Assembly (NCBI GenBank): GCA_035649435.1
Contig: DASRJO010000063.1
Span: forward strand, 4,590-68,589
Direction: 5' to 3'
From: DASRJW01 sp035649435
Lineage (GTDB): Bacteria > Krumholzibacteriota > Krumholzibacteriia > G020349025
DNA length: 64,000 bases
How positions within the stretch are numbered: position 1 is the first letter of the stretch; every line of letters begins with the position of its first letter. Below, one piece after another: positions 57,501-64,000 of this stretch. The position numbers and the translations under genes are program-made. The notes beneath the pieces are model-generated. The model saw only the letters and a list, made by a program, of their open reading frames with translations. It was not told where the DNA came from and did no database searches.

Positions 57501-58196
57501 CGCGTCGATGGCGTGTTCGAGTGGGCGTTGTCGACCGGCTACGACCCCGATCGCGAGCGGCGCTGGGGCAACATCGGCAGCAACTTGACGTTCAACCGTC
57601 ACGGACCGTTGCGTCTGACCGTGTCGCAGACGATCGACCCGTACCGGCGCAAGATCATCAGCACCTCGATTCCGTTCACCTTCCGGCTCGCTGGGAGCTT
57701 TGGCGGCGACGAAGCCGATGCGGCGGCGGGGAAGCTGAATCGCATCGCGCAAGAGGAGGGCTCGATCACGGCGCCGGAGGATTCCATCGGCCCGGCGCAG
57801 AACTGGGGCTTCTCGCCGGAACCGGAAGACGGCTTGGAGACGGTGGAACGTTCCCGCGACGTGGTGCCGGGGGAGAAGCTCAATTGGGAGCTGGCGTTCT
57901 CGTATTCGTTCAACCACACCGACGGGCGCAACCTGTCGCGCAACGTGGGGGTGGGCGCGGCGATCAAGCCGACAGCCAAGTGGACTGTACGCTGGCGCGC
58001 CAACTTCGACACCGATCAGCGCGAGTGGATCAACCCCTCGGTCGACATCGAGCGCGACTTGCATTGCTGGCGCGCCAGCTTTTCCCGCATCTTCAACGCC
58101 TACGACGACGAATGGCGCTACTACTTCCGCATCTTCGTCATCCGCCACCAGGACGAGCTGTTCCTGGAATCCGGCGAACGCAGCTTCGGCTATTGA
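54597..58196 (+). CDS. lptD: LPS-assembly protein LptD (OstA)
   Basis: Outer-membrane protein that inserts lipopolysaccharide into the outer leaflet. ATG 54597 gives MHAPWRLAAGFPLLLLALVA then a cleavable signal ending AAA-Q. Residues about 25-520 are OstA/LptA-like beta-jellyroll repeats, rich in GxVxxxD and VRYYRDQRLLWLWGDV-type strands, an unusually long periplasmic part. From about 560, NLPIFYLPFFFNSVDPGRKS marks the LptD barrel, which continues to the end with alternating strands. At 1199 residues it is much longer than the 784 of E. coli. Its presence means the cell makes LPS. It starts 124 bases after the ROK gene stop. Confidence 0.9.
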   Translation: MHAPWRLAAGFPLLLLALVAGRAAAQTAPERFDLRGALMQYDTRSNVATFIDSVILRYSGVTVESQQAQRYGTSNDYHVQFQGDVRIRDRGVIMHGDQGEFRQRDNSAELRGRVTIQDSTGLIRAKRVRYYRDQRLLWLWGDVVFEDEASIVQADSVRYEEDRGFGEAFGNVVLIDRKRNSQARGPHGFYDRASGNAWLDQKPELVLRDEEGIETFVHAEENFRDAEKGLGYLRGGVRIVRDSTVAEADSAIFHEANNLFELRGHPRVRRGGTRISGQEIDVHFGGEVVEQVRVRQRALLVQSRRDTLLLPDPNQVSGDSAVIDFDQGKLRRAIVSGNGSSNFVPVEATPNRISLNEAQSDSIVMLFNDDELQEVLFIGNASGVYRYHDGDFATHRPRGAAVPVDSVFGVVRADTTAFDFRRQANTVEYSGERILYLAPFNDLHIQGSAQVMYQGRTLKAGDITFDADTDLLTARKSPVLVEGDQRVYGDQMGYDMHERQAFVTEGATVYDQGYYRGTRILRDPDGTLQVAKGRYTSCDLETPHYDFRSDQMKIYLRDKAVARPVYLYLGNLPIFYLPFFFNSVDPGRKSGFLMPDIEIGVGSSSRYIRGLNYYWAASNYWDVMFSSAYNERSRVDRTSVEEVLSSTGQSRNIQLGANLRYLLRYRLNGNVEYRRSDDIDTDASFVTMRGSHRQTLSDRMTLNGTLDFASSDQAVRATNEFTDYDRSRQRQLTSSLTFSRGGRLARTNVSLQRRQILEPGDDFVGQSILSQTLPSLSLSFPLIRLAPRPGPGGPGWQRFLSDLQFNPNLSVTRRVDDVRQRQWIDASTGMVVADTTGVDSVQATFFTERLQRLDAATGAALGRQSSLWILTVNPSVSYAVSYADDDRNPVPRSDRFTQSLRAGLTASTRLYGIFHPRIGSLRALRHTIEPTASYAYTAALSGVTANQGVTLGLRNSLDAKVEKDSTEKRVDGVFEWALSTGYDPDRERRWGNIGSNLTFNRHGPLRLTVSQTIDPYRRKIISTSIPFTFRLAGSFGGDEADAAAGKLNRIAQEEGSITAPEDSIGPAQNWGFSPEPEDGLETVERSRDVVPGEKLNWELAFSYSFNHTDGRNLSRNVGVGAAIKPTAKWTVRWRANFDTDQREWINPSVDIERDLHCWRASFSRIFNAYDDEWRYYFRIFVIRHQDELFLESGERSFGY

Positions 58197-58256
58197 ACGC
58201 ACGCGAACGGCGACGAGCTTTGGTGTTCGCGGCTGCTGACGTGCGCCGCGGCAGCG

Positions 58257-58285
58257 TTGCGGGCGTGGTTGCCATCGACTAGAAT
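58257..58285 (+). promoter_or_regulatory. promoter of unknown membrane-protein gene
   Basis: TTGCGG (58257-58262) and TAGAAT (58280-58285) are 17 bases apart. The leader to ATG 58369 would be about 77 bases. Confidence 0.6.
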
Positions 58286-58368
58286 CCGCCCTTCCTCGGC
58301 ATGGCATTCACTGGGCGGTTTTCGATGCGGGTCCTCGTCTGGAGTCACCTCTCCGCTCGCAGGACCCC

Positions 58369-59874
58369 ATGATCGACGTCCATTTGTACACCGACTACTG
58401 GGCGTCGGTGCTCGGAATTCGCGGCATCGTGCGCGAGGCGGTGCTGCGGCGTGGGCTGGCGGATCTCGACGTCTTCCGCACGTGTCTCAACCGGCCGAGC
58501 ACACGCTTGCCGGGTTTCGGCTACTACGTGCTGGTGCTGCTGGCCGGACCGGTGCTCATCCCGTACCGCATGATCCAGCGCATCGCCTCGCGCTTGCACA
58601 TTCCCTTGGCGGGCGAGGAAACCGCGGCCGAGCTGCTGGCGCCATATCGATTGCAGCTCGAACCACAGCCCGGGGGCAAGGTCGACGTCTCCTGGCGCGG
58701 CGAGCGGCTGGCGTCCTCGATCAACGATCCGATGCTGCCGGAAGTCGTGTTCAGCGTCGTGTATCCGGCCTACAAGATCCTGATCGCGGCGGTGTTGGCG
58801 ATTGGGTTGTCGCTGCTCTCGCATTGGGTCGCCGAGCGCCCCGGGTTGGAGGAGTGGCTGGGGAAGCTGCTGCTCTTCGGCAATTTCCCGCTGCTCGCGG
58901 TGCTGCTCTACGCCATCTTCCGCGATTGGTGGACGTCCTTCGTGGCGCCGCTGCCCGTGTTCATCGTGCTGTGGGTGATGGCCTTGCTGGGTCCGACATC
59001 GGGGTTGCAGTGGAGTTCGTTTCCGGCGCTCCTGGCGGGGCTCGCGCTCGGGTACTTTGTCCTCGACTCGTTCCTGGTGCCACGCGGCATGGCGCCGACG
59101 CTCTACCTCTACGTCAACGATCCCGCGAGCCCGCACTTTCCCTACACCGACGGGCACTCCCCGTACTGGCTGCGTGGGAAGACCTATTGGGTCTGGCGCT
59201 TCGTCACGCTCACGCGTGCCGAGATCCACAAGTTCTGGGAAAGCGACTGGGAGCGCATCGAGGTCTGGGTGTGTGCCGACGGACCGGATGCCGGCATGGT
59301 CGAATGGGTGGTGGACGACTTCCACTTCCGCGAGCTGTGGATTCCCTACGAACGCGCCGTTTCCACCACGCGCGCGGCCGGGCATCGGCGCGGCCTGGCG
59401 GAGCTGCGCCGGGATCCAGGGCGCGGCGCCGCCTGGGTGGTGGAGGTGGACACCGATTTCGTCGGCCATTGGCCCGAAATGCGCGGACTCTTTCTCCTGC
59501 CGCTCCGTCAAGGTTGGCGCAAGGCGCGCTTGCGCCAGCTGGCGCGGTCGATGCGCGTGCAGGTCGAAGCCGATCACCCGCGCGACTACCGCGAGATCGT
59601 GCATCGGCTGCGTCTCGATCGGCGTGATTTCCTCGCCGATATTCCGGAGTACCTGCGCTGGCTGGCGCTCCGGCGCATGATCTCCATTCCCTGGCGCTAC
59701 TGGCGCTTCCCGCACGGCGCCAACACCGTGGCGCGGCCGCTCCTGTATGCCGGGACCGAGGCCGACCGGTCGCCACGAGCATCCGAACCCGAGCTGCAGT
59801 TCAAGGCCCAGGCCTCGTCTGCCGGCGCCCGGCCGGCGACGCCGGACTCGTCCGTGCCCAATGGAGGCCACTGA
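58369..59874 (+). CDS. unknown membrane protein
   Basis: I do not recognise this 501-residue protein. About residues 45-70 and 125-235 contain four or five hydrophobic helices (for example AAVLAIGLSLLSHWV and ALLAGLALGYFVLD). The soluble part that follows is Trp- and Tyr-rich (FPYTDGHSPYWLRGKTYWVW, EVWVCADGPDAGMVEWVVDD) and resembles a ligand- or metal-binding domain. The last 50 residues are low-complexity. It has its own promoter and is followed by the selenoprotein gene on the same strand after 296 bases. A role beside the cytochrome is possible but unsupported. Confidence 0.7.
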   Translation: MIDVHLYTDYWASVLGIRGIVREAVLRRGLADLDVFRTCLNRPSTRLPGFGYYVLVLLAGPVLIPYRMIQRIASRLHIPLAGEETAAELLAPYRLQLEPQPGGKVDVSWRGERLASSINDPMLPEVVFSVVYPAYKILIAAVLAIGLSLLSHWVAERPGLEEWLGKLLLFGNFPLLAVLLYAIFRDWWTSFVAPLPVFIVLWVMALLGPTSGLQWSSFPALLAGLALGYFVLDSFLVPRGMAPTLYLYVNDPASPHFPYTDGHSPYWLRGKTYWVWRFVTLTRAEIHKFWESDWERIEVWVCADGPDAGMVEWVVDDFHFRELWIPYERAVSTTRAAGHRRGLAELRRDPGRGAAWVVEVDTDFVGHWPEMRGLFLLPLRQGWRKARLRQLARSMRVQVEADHPRDYREIVHRLRLDRRDFLADIPEYLRWLALRRMISIPWRYWRFPHGANTVARPLLYAGTEADRSPRASEPELQFKAQASSAGARPATPDSSVPNGGH

Positions 59875-60170
59875 GGCAAAAGCGGCCAAATCGACCGATC
59901 CGCTCCGGCTCGAACGGGGGGGTGTGAATCCGCGCTGCTCTTCGAGTTTGGTTCGGTTGCGACTCGGTTCCAAGCGGTGAGCCCTCTTCCAGCCGGAACC
60001 CCGTCTCGGTTCCGAGTGTTCGAATGGCACAGACCGGGGCTTGGTCCACGCGGGTGGCGCCAGGATGCTGCCGGGCGGTATGCTCCCTGCTCGTCGCTTC
60101 GCAGCCGCGGGCGGCGACCGATTCCCAGACTGGCCAGCGGCTTCCTTCCAATGCCGAGAGGGGTGAAATC

Positions 60171-61529
60171 GTGACACGACGCGTTGCGTTCGCACTGCTC
60201 GTCTTCGCCCTGGCGCTCGGACTATTCGGGCCGTTGCAGGGCAAATCCCGTGCTCCCGAGACCGAAATCGTCCTGCTGTACCACAGCGATACCAAGGGCG
60301 AGATCGAAGAGTGTGGGTGAAAATCGGGACGCAAAGGCGGCCTTGCTCGGCGAGCAATGGTCATCCAGAAATATCGCAAGGGTCACCCCAACGTCTGCGT
60401 CGTCGAAGGCGGCGGCTGGGCCGAGGGCCAGAGTGAATCGCAGAAGTTCCAGAGCCTGTTCGTGGCACGCGCGATGGGCGACCTGGGCTATGCGGTCGTG
60501 AACGTCGGCCCGTCGGACTTGCTCTACGGCATCGAGACACTGAAACAAGCGGCGAAGTCGAACCACTTCGCGCTCGTGTCGGCGAACCTGAAAAAGAAAT
60601 CGAACGGCAAGCTGCTGTTCGATCCTTACGTCGTGCGCGAGCTGGGCGGCGTGAAGGTCGCCTTCCTCGGCGTCATGGCGGAGAACTCCAGCATCGCCAC
60701 CATCGAACCCGAGGTCGATGATTTCGCCCTCGCCAACGTCGAATCGACGCTGGCCATGCTCGTGCCCAAGGTGCGCAAGAAGGCCGACGTCGTCGTCGTC
60801 TTCACCCACATCGGGTCGCGCGAGACGCAGAAACTGGTCGACACGGTCAAGGGCATCGACGTTGCCGTCGTCGGCGGCGATCCGATGGTGAACAACAAGC
60901 CGGTCGAGGTCGGCAACGAAGAGATCGGCCACTCCTTGGTGTGCACGGCCGCGGAGCGCGGCAAGTGGATTGGCGCCTTGACCCTGATCGTGAGCGACAA
61001 GGGCAAGCTGTTGCGCTGGGACCACGAGATGCACGGTCTCGACAGCAACGTGCCCGAGGATTCGACGATGCGCGCCGAGGTCGAGGAGTTCAAGATCCAG
61101 CTGCGCGACGTGAAGAAGCGCGAGGCCGTCGAGGAAGTCGTGGGGCAGCAGACATCATCGCCCCACGGCGAGCTGCAGGAGAAGTACGTCGGCGCCAACA
61201 CCTGTGCGCGCTGCCACGAGGCTGCCTTCAAGGCCTGGGAGACGAGCACCCATGCACGTTCCCTGGCCTCGCTCGAGGGCAAGTCGATGGAGAACGCGAC
61301 GGAGTGCCTGCAGTGCCACGTCACCGGTCACGCCGAGCCGAACGGCTATGCCTTGAACAAGGCCGATCTCGGCATGGTGTCCTGCGAGCAATGCCACGGC
61401 CATGGCACGACGCACGGGGACAAAGGCTTCATCGCGCGCCCGACACCCGAGAGCTGTCTCGTCTGCCACGACAAGAAGAACAGCCCCGAGTTCCAGTATG
61501 CCAAGTACTGGAAGGAGATCGCCCATTAG
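60171..61529 (+). CDS. UshA-like selenoprotein fused to tetraheme cytochrome domain
   Basis: One 452-residue frame with a single internal TGA at 60318-60320, read here as selenocysteine 50. GTG 60171 follows GAGAGGGG and starts a signal peptide (VTRRVAFALLVFALALGLFG). The mature N-terminus reads VLLYHSDTKGEIEECG, then Sec, then KSGRKGGLARRA, where relatives carry cysteine (ECGC or PCGC). The next 250 residues follow a metallophosphoesterase/UshA pattern, but the usual NHE and GHTH metal motifs are replaced by VGPSDLLYG and VVGGDPMV, arguing for redox use over hydrolysis. CARCH, CLQCH, CEQCH and CLVCH at about 345, 379, 405 and 429 should bind four c-type hemes in the periplasm. No frameshift is needed. 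A hairpin after the TGA fits a bacterial SECIS. selA/B/C are not in the window. Confidence 0.85.
60318..60320 (+). other. in-frame TGA read as selenocysteine
   Basis: The TGA interrupts a frame that continues without any shift on both sides, within a conserved CG-Sec-K-S-G context. It lies 147 bases after the GTG start. Confidence 0.82.
60339..60362 (+). promoter_or_regulatory. bacterial SECIS hairpin
   Basis: CCTTGCTC (60341-60348) pairs with GAGCAA and GG (60352-60360) with one bulged T at 60358; G339-C362 and G340-T361 can extend the stem. The apical loop is GGC, starting with the two guanines that SelB recognises, 29-31 bases after the TGA, within the usual window for bacterial SECIS elements. 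Confidence 0.75.
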
Positions 61530-62316
61530 CGAACGCTGCCGACGCACACAGACGCCGCGCGATGGCAACGAGGGGAACGGTGTCCGCCGTTCCCCTTCGT
61601 TCTTGGGCCTCGCCTGTGGGGTCTTGGGGCTCATCGCCGCCACCGATGCCTCTGCGCAGCTGGAAATCCTGCTGCGCGGCGTGCAGCCCACCGAGCCCAA
61701 GCCGGGCGCCTGCGGGTCGTATCGCTTCCGGGCGGAAGAGCCCGACGGCAACCGCCAGATCGACTTCCAGGTGTGTGTCGAATCCGTCTCGCGCGACAAG
61801 GACGGCGCCGTCGTCCTGCGCTTGTGGTCAGGGGACAGCCTCGAAGCCCGCATCGAGGTCGGTCGCGCCATGTTCGCCGGCGCCGGCGGGGCGCTGCTCG
61901 ATCACGTGCGCAAGGTGGTGCAGATCGAGGGTGGAAAGACGCAGGAGCTGCGCGCCGAGGACTGGCAAAAGTTGCCGGCGCTGCGGGCGACGCCGCGTCT
62001 GCCTGTCGTCGCCGATTCGACCTGGGGCCCAGAGCTGCATGCCGAGACCGGACTCGAGTGCGCGGGGCGCTTCCTGGTGGAGGCGAAGGAATCGCGCACC
62101 CGGATGGGTGAGGCCGATGTCGTGATCTCGGAGCGCCGGCAGATGCGGGTGCTGACGGCGGCCGCAGCGCCGATCTTCGGTGTCGTCCGCGCCAGCGCCG
62201 TGCTGCGCAGCGAACGCCGCTTCTCCCAACCGATCGCCGGCGTGCCGCAGCGCGGGCCGCGCGAATCGCGTTACGAGCTCGAGCTCACGTCTTTGGGTGG
62301 GTCCCGCCCGCGTTGA
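61498..62316 (+). CDS. exported protein of unknown function
   Basis: I recognise no family. The frame encodes a hydrophobic segment FLGLACGVLGLIAATDASAQ ending in a signal-peptidase-like ASA-Q site, and a mature part of about 220 residues with strand-like segments (YRFRAEEPDG, FQVCVESVSRDKDGAVVLRL, RYELELTSLGG). The start is uncertain: ATG 61498 overlaps the end of the selenoprotein gene by 32 bases and gives a long basic lead-in; a TTG just before FLGLAC is the other option. Close linkage suggests cotranscription with the selenoprotein, and the protein may work beside it in the periplasm. Confidence 0.6.
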   Translation: MPSTGRRSPISERCRRTQTPRDGNEGNGVRRSPSFLGLACGVLGLIAATDASAQLEILLRGVQPTEPKPGACGSYRFRAEEPDGNRQIDFQVCVESVSRDKDGAVVLRLWSGDSLEARIEVGRAMFAGAGGALLDHVRKVVQIEGGKTQELRAEDWQKLPALRATPRLPVVADSTWGPELHAETGLECAGRFLVEAKESRTRMGEADVVISERRQMRVLTAAAAPIFGVVRASAVLRSERRFSQPIAGVPQRGPRESRYELELTSLGGSRPR

Positions 62317-62383
62317 ATGGCTCGGGGCGGCCGCCGCGCGCCCGCCCTGGGCCTGCGTTTCGCCGCTGCATGGGTTCCTCGCT

Positions 62384-62413
62384 TTGACACCACCGCGCTA
62401 ATTCAAGTAGACT
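62384..62413 (+). promoter_or_regulatory. promoter of exonuclease gene
   Basis: A perfect TTGACA (62384-62389) and TAGACT (62408-62413) are 18 bases apart, followed by A/T-rich DNA. The start is expected near 62420. Confidence 0.65.
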
Positions 62414-62440
62414 TAACAAATTAGGAACTCAGCGTTCACG

Positions 62441-62454
62441 CATCTCGCGAGATG
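62441..62454 (+). promoter_or_regulatory. 14-base perfect palindrome over the ribosome site
   Basis: CATCTCGCGAGATG is its own reverse complement and ends five bases before ATG 62460, covering the likely Shine-Dalgarno. It may be a repressor site or a translation-controlling stem. Confidence 0.5.
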
Positions 62455-62459
62455 GTGTC

Positions 62460-63314
62460 ATGGAACCACTCCTCGGGGCTTCCAAGCTGGACGAGGCTTT
62501 CGCGTTCATCAACGGCAATAGCCGGCCGACGCCCTCGCACCTGATCGGTGCCCGCGTTCTCGATCTCAGACTCCGTGACCGGCGCGAGATGCGACGCATC
62601 GTCAGGCGGCTGCTGTCCCAGGACAACCGCTTCCAGGAAGTCCATGCGGGACTGTGGGAGGCGCTGAACCACGACTACGGCGCCCAGTCGTTGGACGAGG
62701 CGGAGTTTCGCGTCCTCGACCTCGAGGTGACCGGAAGCGATCCGAAGAACAACGCGATCATCGATATCGCGGTGTTCGGCGTGCGCGGGACCCGTGTCGT
62801 GCCGTTACTATCGAGCCTGCTCGATCCCGGCGTGCCCATTCCCGCCAACATCCAGCGCCTGACGGGGATCGACGACCTCATGGTGACTGGCGCTCCCACC
62901 TTCGCCGAGATCCTCCCGAGTCTATTGGAGGTGCTGCAAGGTGGCGTGTTCGTGGCCCACAACGCGTCGTTCGACTACCACTTCCTGAAGACCTGCATCG
63001 AGCGGCTCACCGGCGAGCGCTTCACCGCTCCGCACCTGTGCACGGTGAAGCTGAGCCAGCGCCTCATCGAGCCGAAGAACAGCCGCAAGCTGCACCACCT
63101 GGCGCTGCAGCTCGGCATCCCGCTGCAGAACCGGCACCGTGCCCACGACGATGCCTACGCCACGGCGCGCATCCTGCTCGAGCTCGAGCGCCTGCTGTTG
63201 GCGCGCGGCATCACCACGGTGGGTGAGATGAAGCTGTTCGAGTCGAGTCTCATCGTCATGGAGCCCGCCCCGAAGAGCAACGGCACCCACCCATCCGACA
63301 CGCCGAAGGCCTGA
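62460..63314 (+). CDS. DEDDh 3'-5' exonuclease (DnaQ-like)
   Basis: A 284-residue exonuclease-domain protein. The acidic residues are in order: VLDLEVTG near residue 85 (canonical is DxETTG, here valine in place of the first threonine), the NASFDYHFL block near 165 with its aspartate, and HRAHDDAYATARIL near 222 with histidine and aspartate. The first 70 residues look like a small winged helix (RRLLSQDNRFQEVHAGLWEA), seen in other stand-alone epsilon-like proteins. Likely roles are proofreading, repair or RNA trimming. It has a good promoter and a palindrome at the ribosome site. Confidence 0.85.
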   Translation: MEPLLGASKLDEAFAFINGNSRPTPSHLIGARVLDLRLRDRREMRRIVRRLLSQDNRFQEVHAGLWEALNHDYGAQSLDEAEFRVLDLEVTGSDPKNNAIIDIAVFGVRGTRVVPLLSSLLDPGVPIPANIQRLTGIDDLMVTGAPTFAEILPSLLEVLQGGVFVAHNASFDYHFLKTCIERLTGERFTAPHLCTVKLSQRLIEPKNSRKLHHLALQLGIPLQNRHRAHDDAYATARILLELERLLLARGITTVGEMKLFESSLIVMEPAPKSNGTHPSDTPKA

Positions 63315-63315
63315 G

Positions 63316-63867
63316 TCAGCGCCCCGCACCATTCCCGCGTCGAACCGCTTTCCCCGCGCCATGGCCGCGTCGAACCGTTTTCCCTGCACCATGCCGGCGT
63401 CGAACCGTCTTGATCGGGCCGTGGCTGGCCGCCGGCCGCCGCGCAGCTGTCCTCCGAGCGGCTCGGCGCGTGTCCCGGCGCCGCACCCGTTCACCCTGCC
63501 AGCGCTCGAATTCCTCCGGGGTGGTGAAATAGTGCAGGTCGCCCGAGCCGAGCGCGAACTCGCAGCTCGTCGGCTGCAGATCGCGGCAGATCTGGGGGCG
63601 CGTTTCGTAGATGCGGCAGAGGTTGTCGTCACCGAGATTCTGGCAGCGTGACATGAACTGGATGAACCAGCGTCCGGTGTCCTCGACGTAGACACGCACG
63701 CCGGGGTGCATGAGATACCAGCGCACGTTGTCGACGTCGCGCCGGGTGGTGGGGATGTCGATCTCGGTCGATACGTACTGACAGCACAGCGCCGTGCAGC
63801 GCGCACAGTTGGGATGGAGCTCGACGCCCGGGGGCGGAGGCAGTGGCAGCACGGGAATTCGAATCAC
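63316..63867 (-). CDS. YkgJ-family cysteine-cluster protein with repeated basic tail
   Basis: A 183-residue protein. The core (residues 20-125) has the CxxCxxxCC arrangement CARCTALCCQYVSTEI, then MSRCQNLGDDNLCRIYETRP and CRDLQPTSC, the eight-cysteine pattern of PF03692, thought to bind zinc or an iron-sulfur cluster. The last 55 residues are Arg/Gly/Ala-rich and encoded by a 30-base tandem repeat giving units like GAGKTVRRGH; this tail is not part of the family. It converges on the exonuclease gene with one base between their stops. Function unknown. Confidence 0.85.
   Translation of the reverse strand: MIRIPVLPLPPPPGVELHPNCARCTALCCQYVSTEIDIPTTRRDVDNVRWYLMHPGVRVYVEDTGRWFIQFMSRCQNLGDDNLCRIYETRPQICRDLQPTSCEFALGSGDLHYFTTPEEFERWQGERVRRRDTRRAARRTAARRPAASHGPIKTVRRRHGAGKTVRRGHGAGKAVRRGNGAGR
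63322..63416. repeat. 30-base tandem repeat, about three units
   Basis: GCGTCGAACCG recurs at 63337, 63367 and 63397, each followed by a CCC-GC-CCATG-like segment; a partial unit precedes the first. The period of exactly 30 bases keeps the frame of the minus-strand protein tail. Confidence 0.85.
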
Positions 63868-63921
63868 GTCATCACTCCGTCCGGAAGCGCACCCTGCGTG
63901 CGTGCGGCGAAATTCACGCCC

Positions 63922-64000
63922 TCAGCGGATCACGAAGTCGGTGAAGGCGGGCACGGGCGCGAGCGGCATCGATTGCAGCGACGTCACGCGCGCGGCCCTC
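63922..64000 (-). CDS. C-terminal end of a gene cut by the window edge
   Basis: A minus-strand frame open from the window edge ends in TGA at 63924-63922. The visible 25 residues read VTSLQSMPLAPVPAFTDFVI then R. It is 54 bases upstream of the YkgJ-type gene on the same strand. The hydrophobic ending with a final arginine recalls secreted-protein tails, but too little is visible to name it. Confidence 0.3.
   Translation of the reverse strand, partial: RAARVTSLQSMPLAPVPAFTDFVIR

Noticed and set aside
56007..58307. Long minus-strand ORF opposite lptD
   Set aside because: Shadow of lptD; no family features.
60311..60345. Sequence resembling the c-di-GMP-I riboswitch core (GGGACGCAAAG)
   Set aside because: It lies inside the selenoprotein coding frame, the codons are explained by conserved residues, and the second half of the riboswitch fold is missing.
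60318..60357. Pseudogene or two separate genes split at the TGA
   Set aside because: The frame is unchanged across the TGA, the codons between TGA and the next ATG encode a conserved segment, and the signal peptide lies only in the first part.
63322..63416. Short tandem repeat as a CRISPR remnant
   Set aside because: Units are adjacent with no spacers and keep a coding frame.

Overview
The window reads as one continuous piece of a high-GC, Gram-negative bacterial chromosome with densely packed genes on both strands. LptD, an AlgH/YqgE protein and many exported or lipid-anchored proteins indicate a diderm cell. A PorX-type regulator (receiver plus PglZ domain), a secreted protein with a FlgD-like C-terminal sorting domain, a GWxTD protein and several TPR/membrane fusions point to the FCB superphylum, perhaps an Eisenbacteria/Krumholzibacteria-like lineage. 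That placement is an inference from gene content. I saw no phage, IS element, CRISPR array or rRNA.

Layout. 1-7.2 kb (minus strand): a DUF3303 protein cut by the window edge, 2-oxoglutarate dehydrogenase E1, a 20-codon overlapping ORF, AlgH/YqgE, a TPR/sigma-54 activator and a small exported protein, then about 0.8 kb of non-coding DNA with hairpins. 7.2-10.3 kb: a PuuD-like membrane protein, gltX, tRNA-Gln and tRNA-Glu. 10.3-23 kb (plus): a membrane/spermidine-synthase/TPR fusion, a HAD 5'-nucleotidase, a receiver-like protein, a glycosyltransferase/TPR fusion, a small secreted protein, a TPR lipoprotein, glpX and another TPR protein. 23-28 kb (minus): GWxTD protein, TrmJ-type methyltransferase, a lipoprotein with four repeats, a DUF2007 protein. 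28-37 kb (plus): an SbcD/SbcC-like pair and a surface-polysaccharide cluster (ugd, rfbB, wecB, wecA-like). 37-46 kb (mostly minus): a winged-helix protein, the FlgD-tailed secreted protein, a CPBP protease (plus), a second small secreted protein, miaB and a large radical SAM protein. 46-58 kb (plus): a histidine kinase beside porX, then tsaE-tsaB-rimI, accD-folC, a ROK kinase and lptD. 58-64 kb: an unknown membrane protein, a multiheme selenoprotein, an exported unknown, a DEDDh exonuclease and a YkgJ-type cysteine-cluster protein.

The most notable item is the gene at 60171-61529. One reading frame is interrupted only by TGA at 60318. The TGA sits in a conserved-looking CG-x-K context and a hairpin with a GG-containing apical loop follows at the distance expected of a bacterial SECIS element. 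I read it as a selenocysteine-containing UshA-like protein fused to a four-heme cytochrome domain. Second, a PorY-like kinase and PorX lie side by side in a genome that also encodes a FlgD-tailed secreted protein, and two unrelated small secreted proteins share a C-terminal tail of the form T-W-S-G-x-K-x-L-[FY]-R-stop. Together these suggest a secretion or sorting system worth defining.
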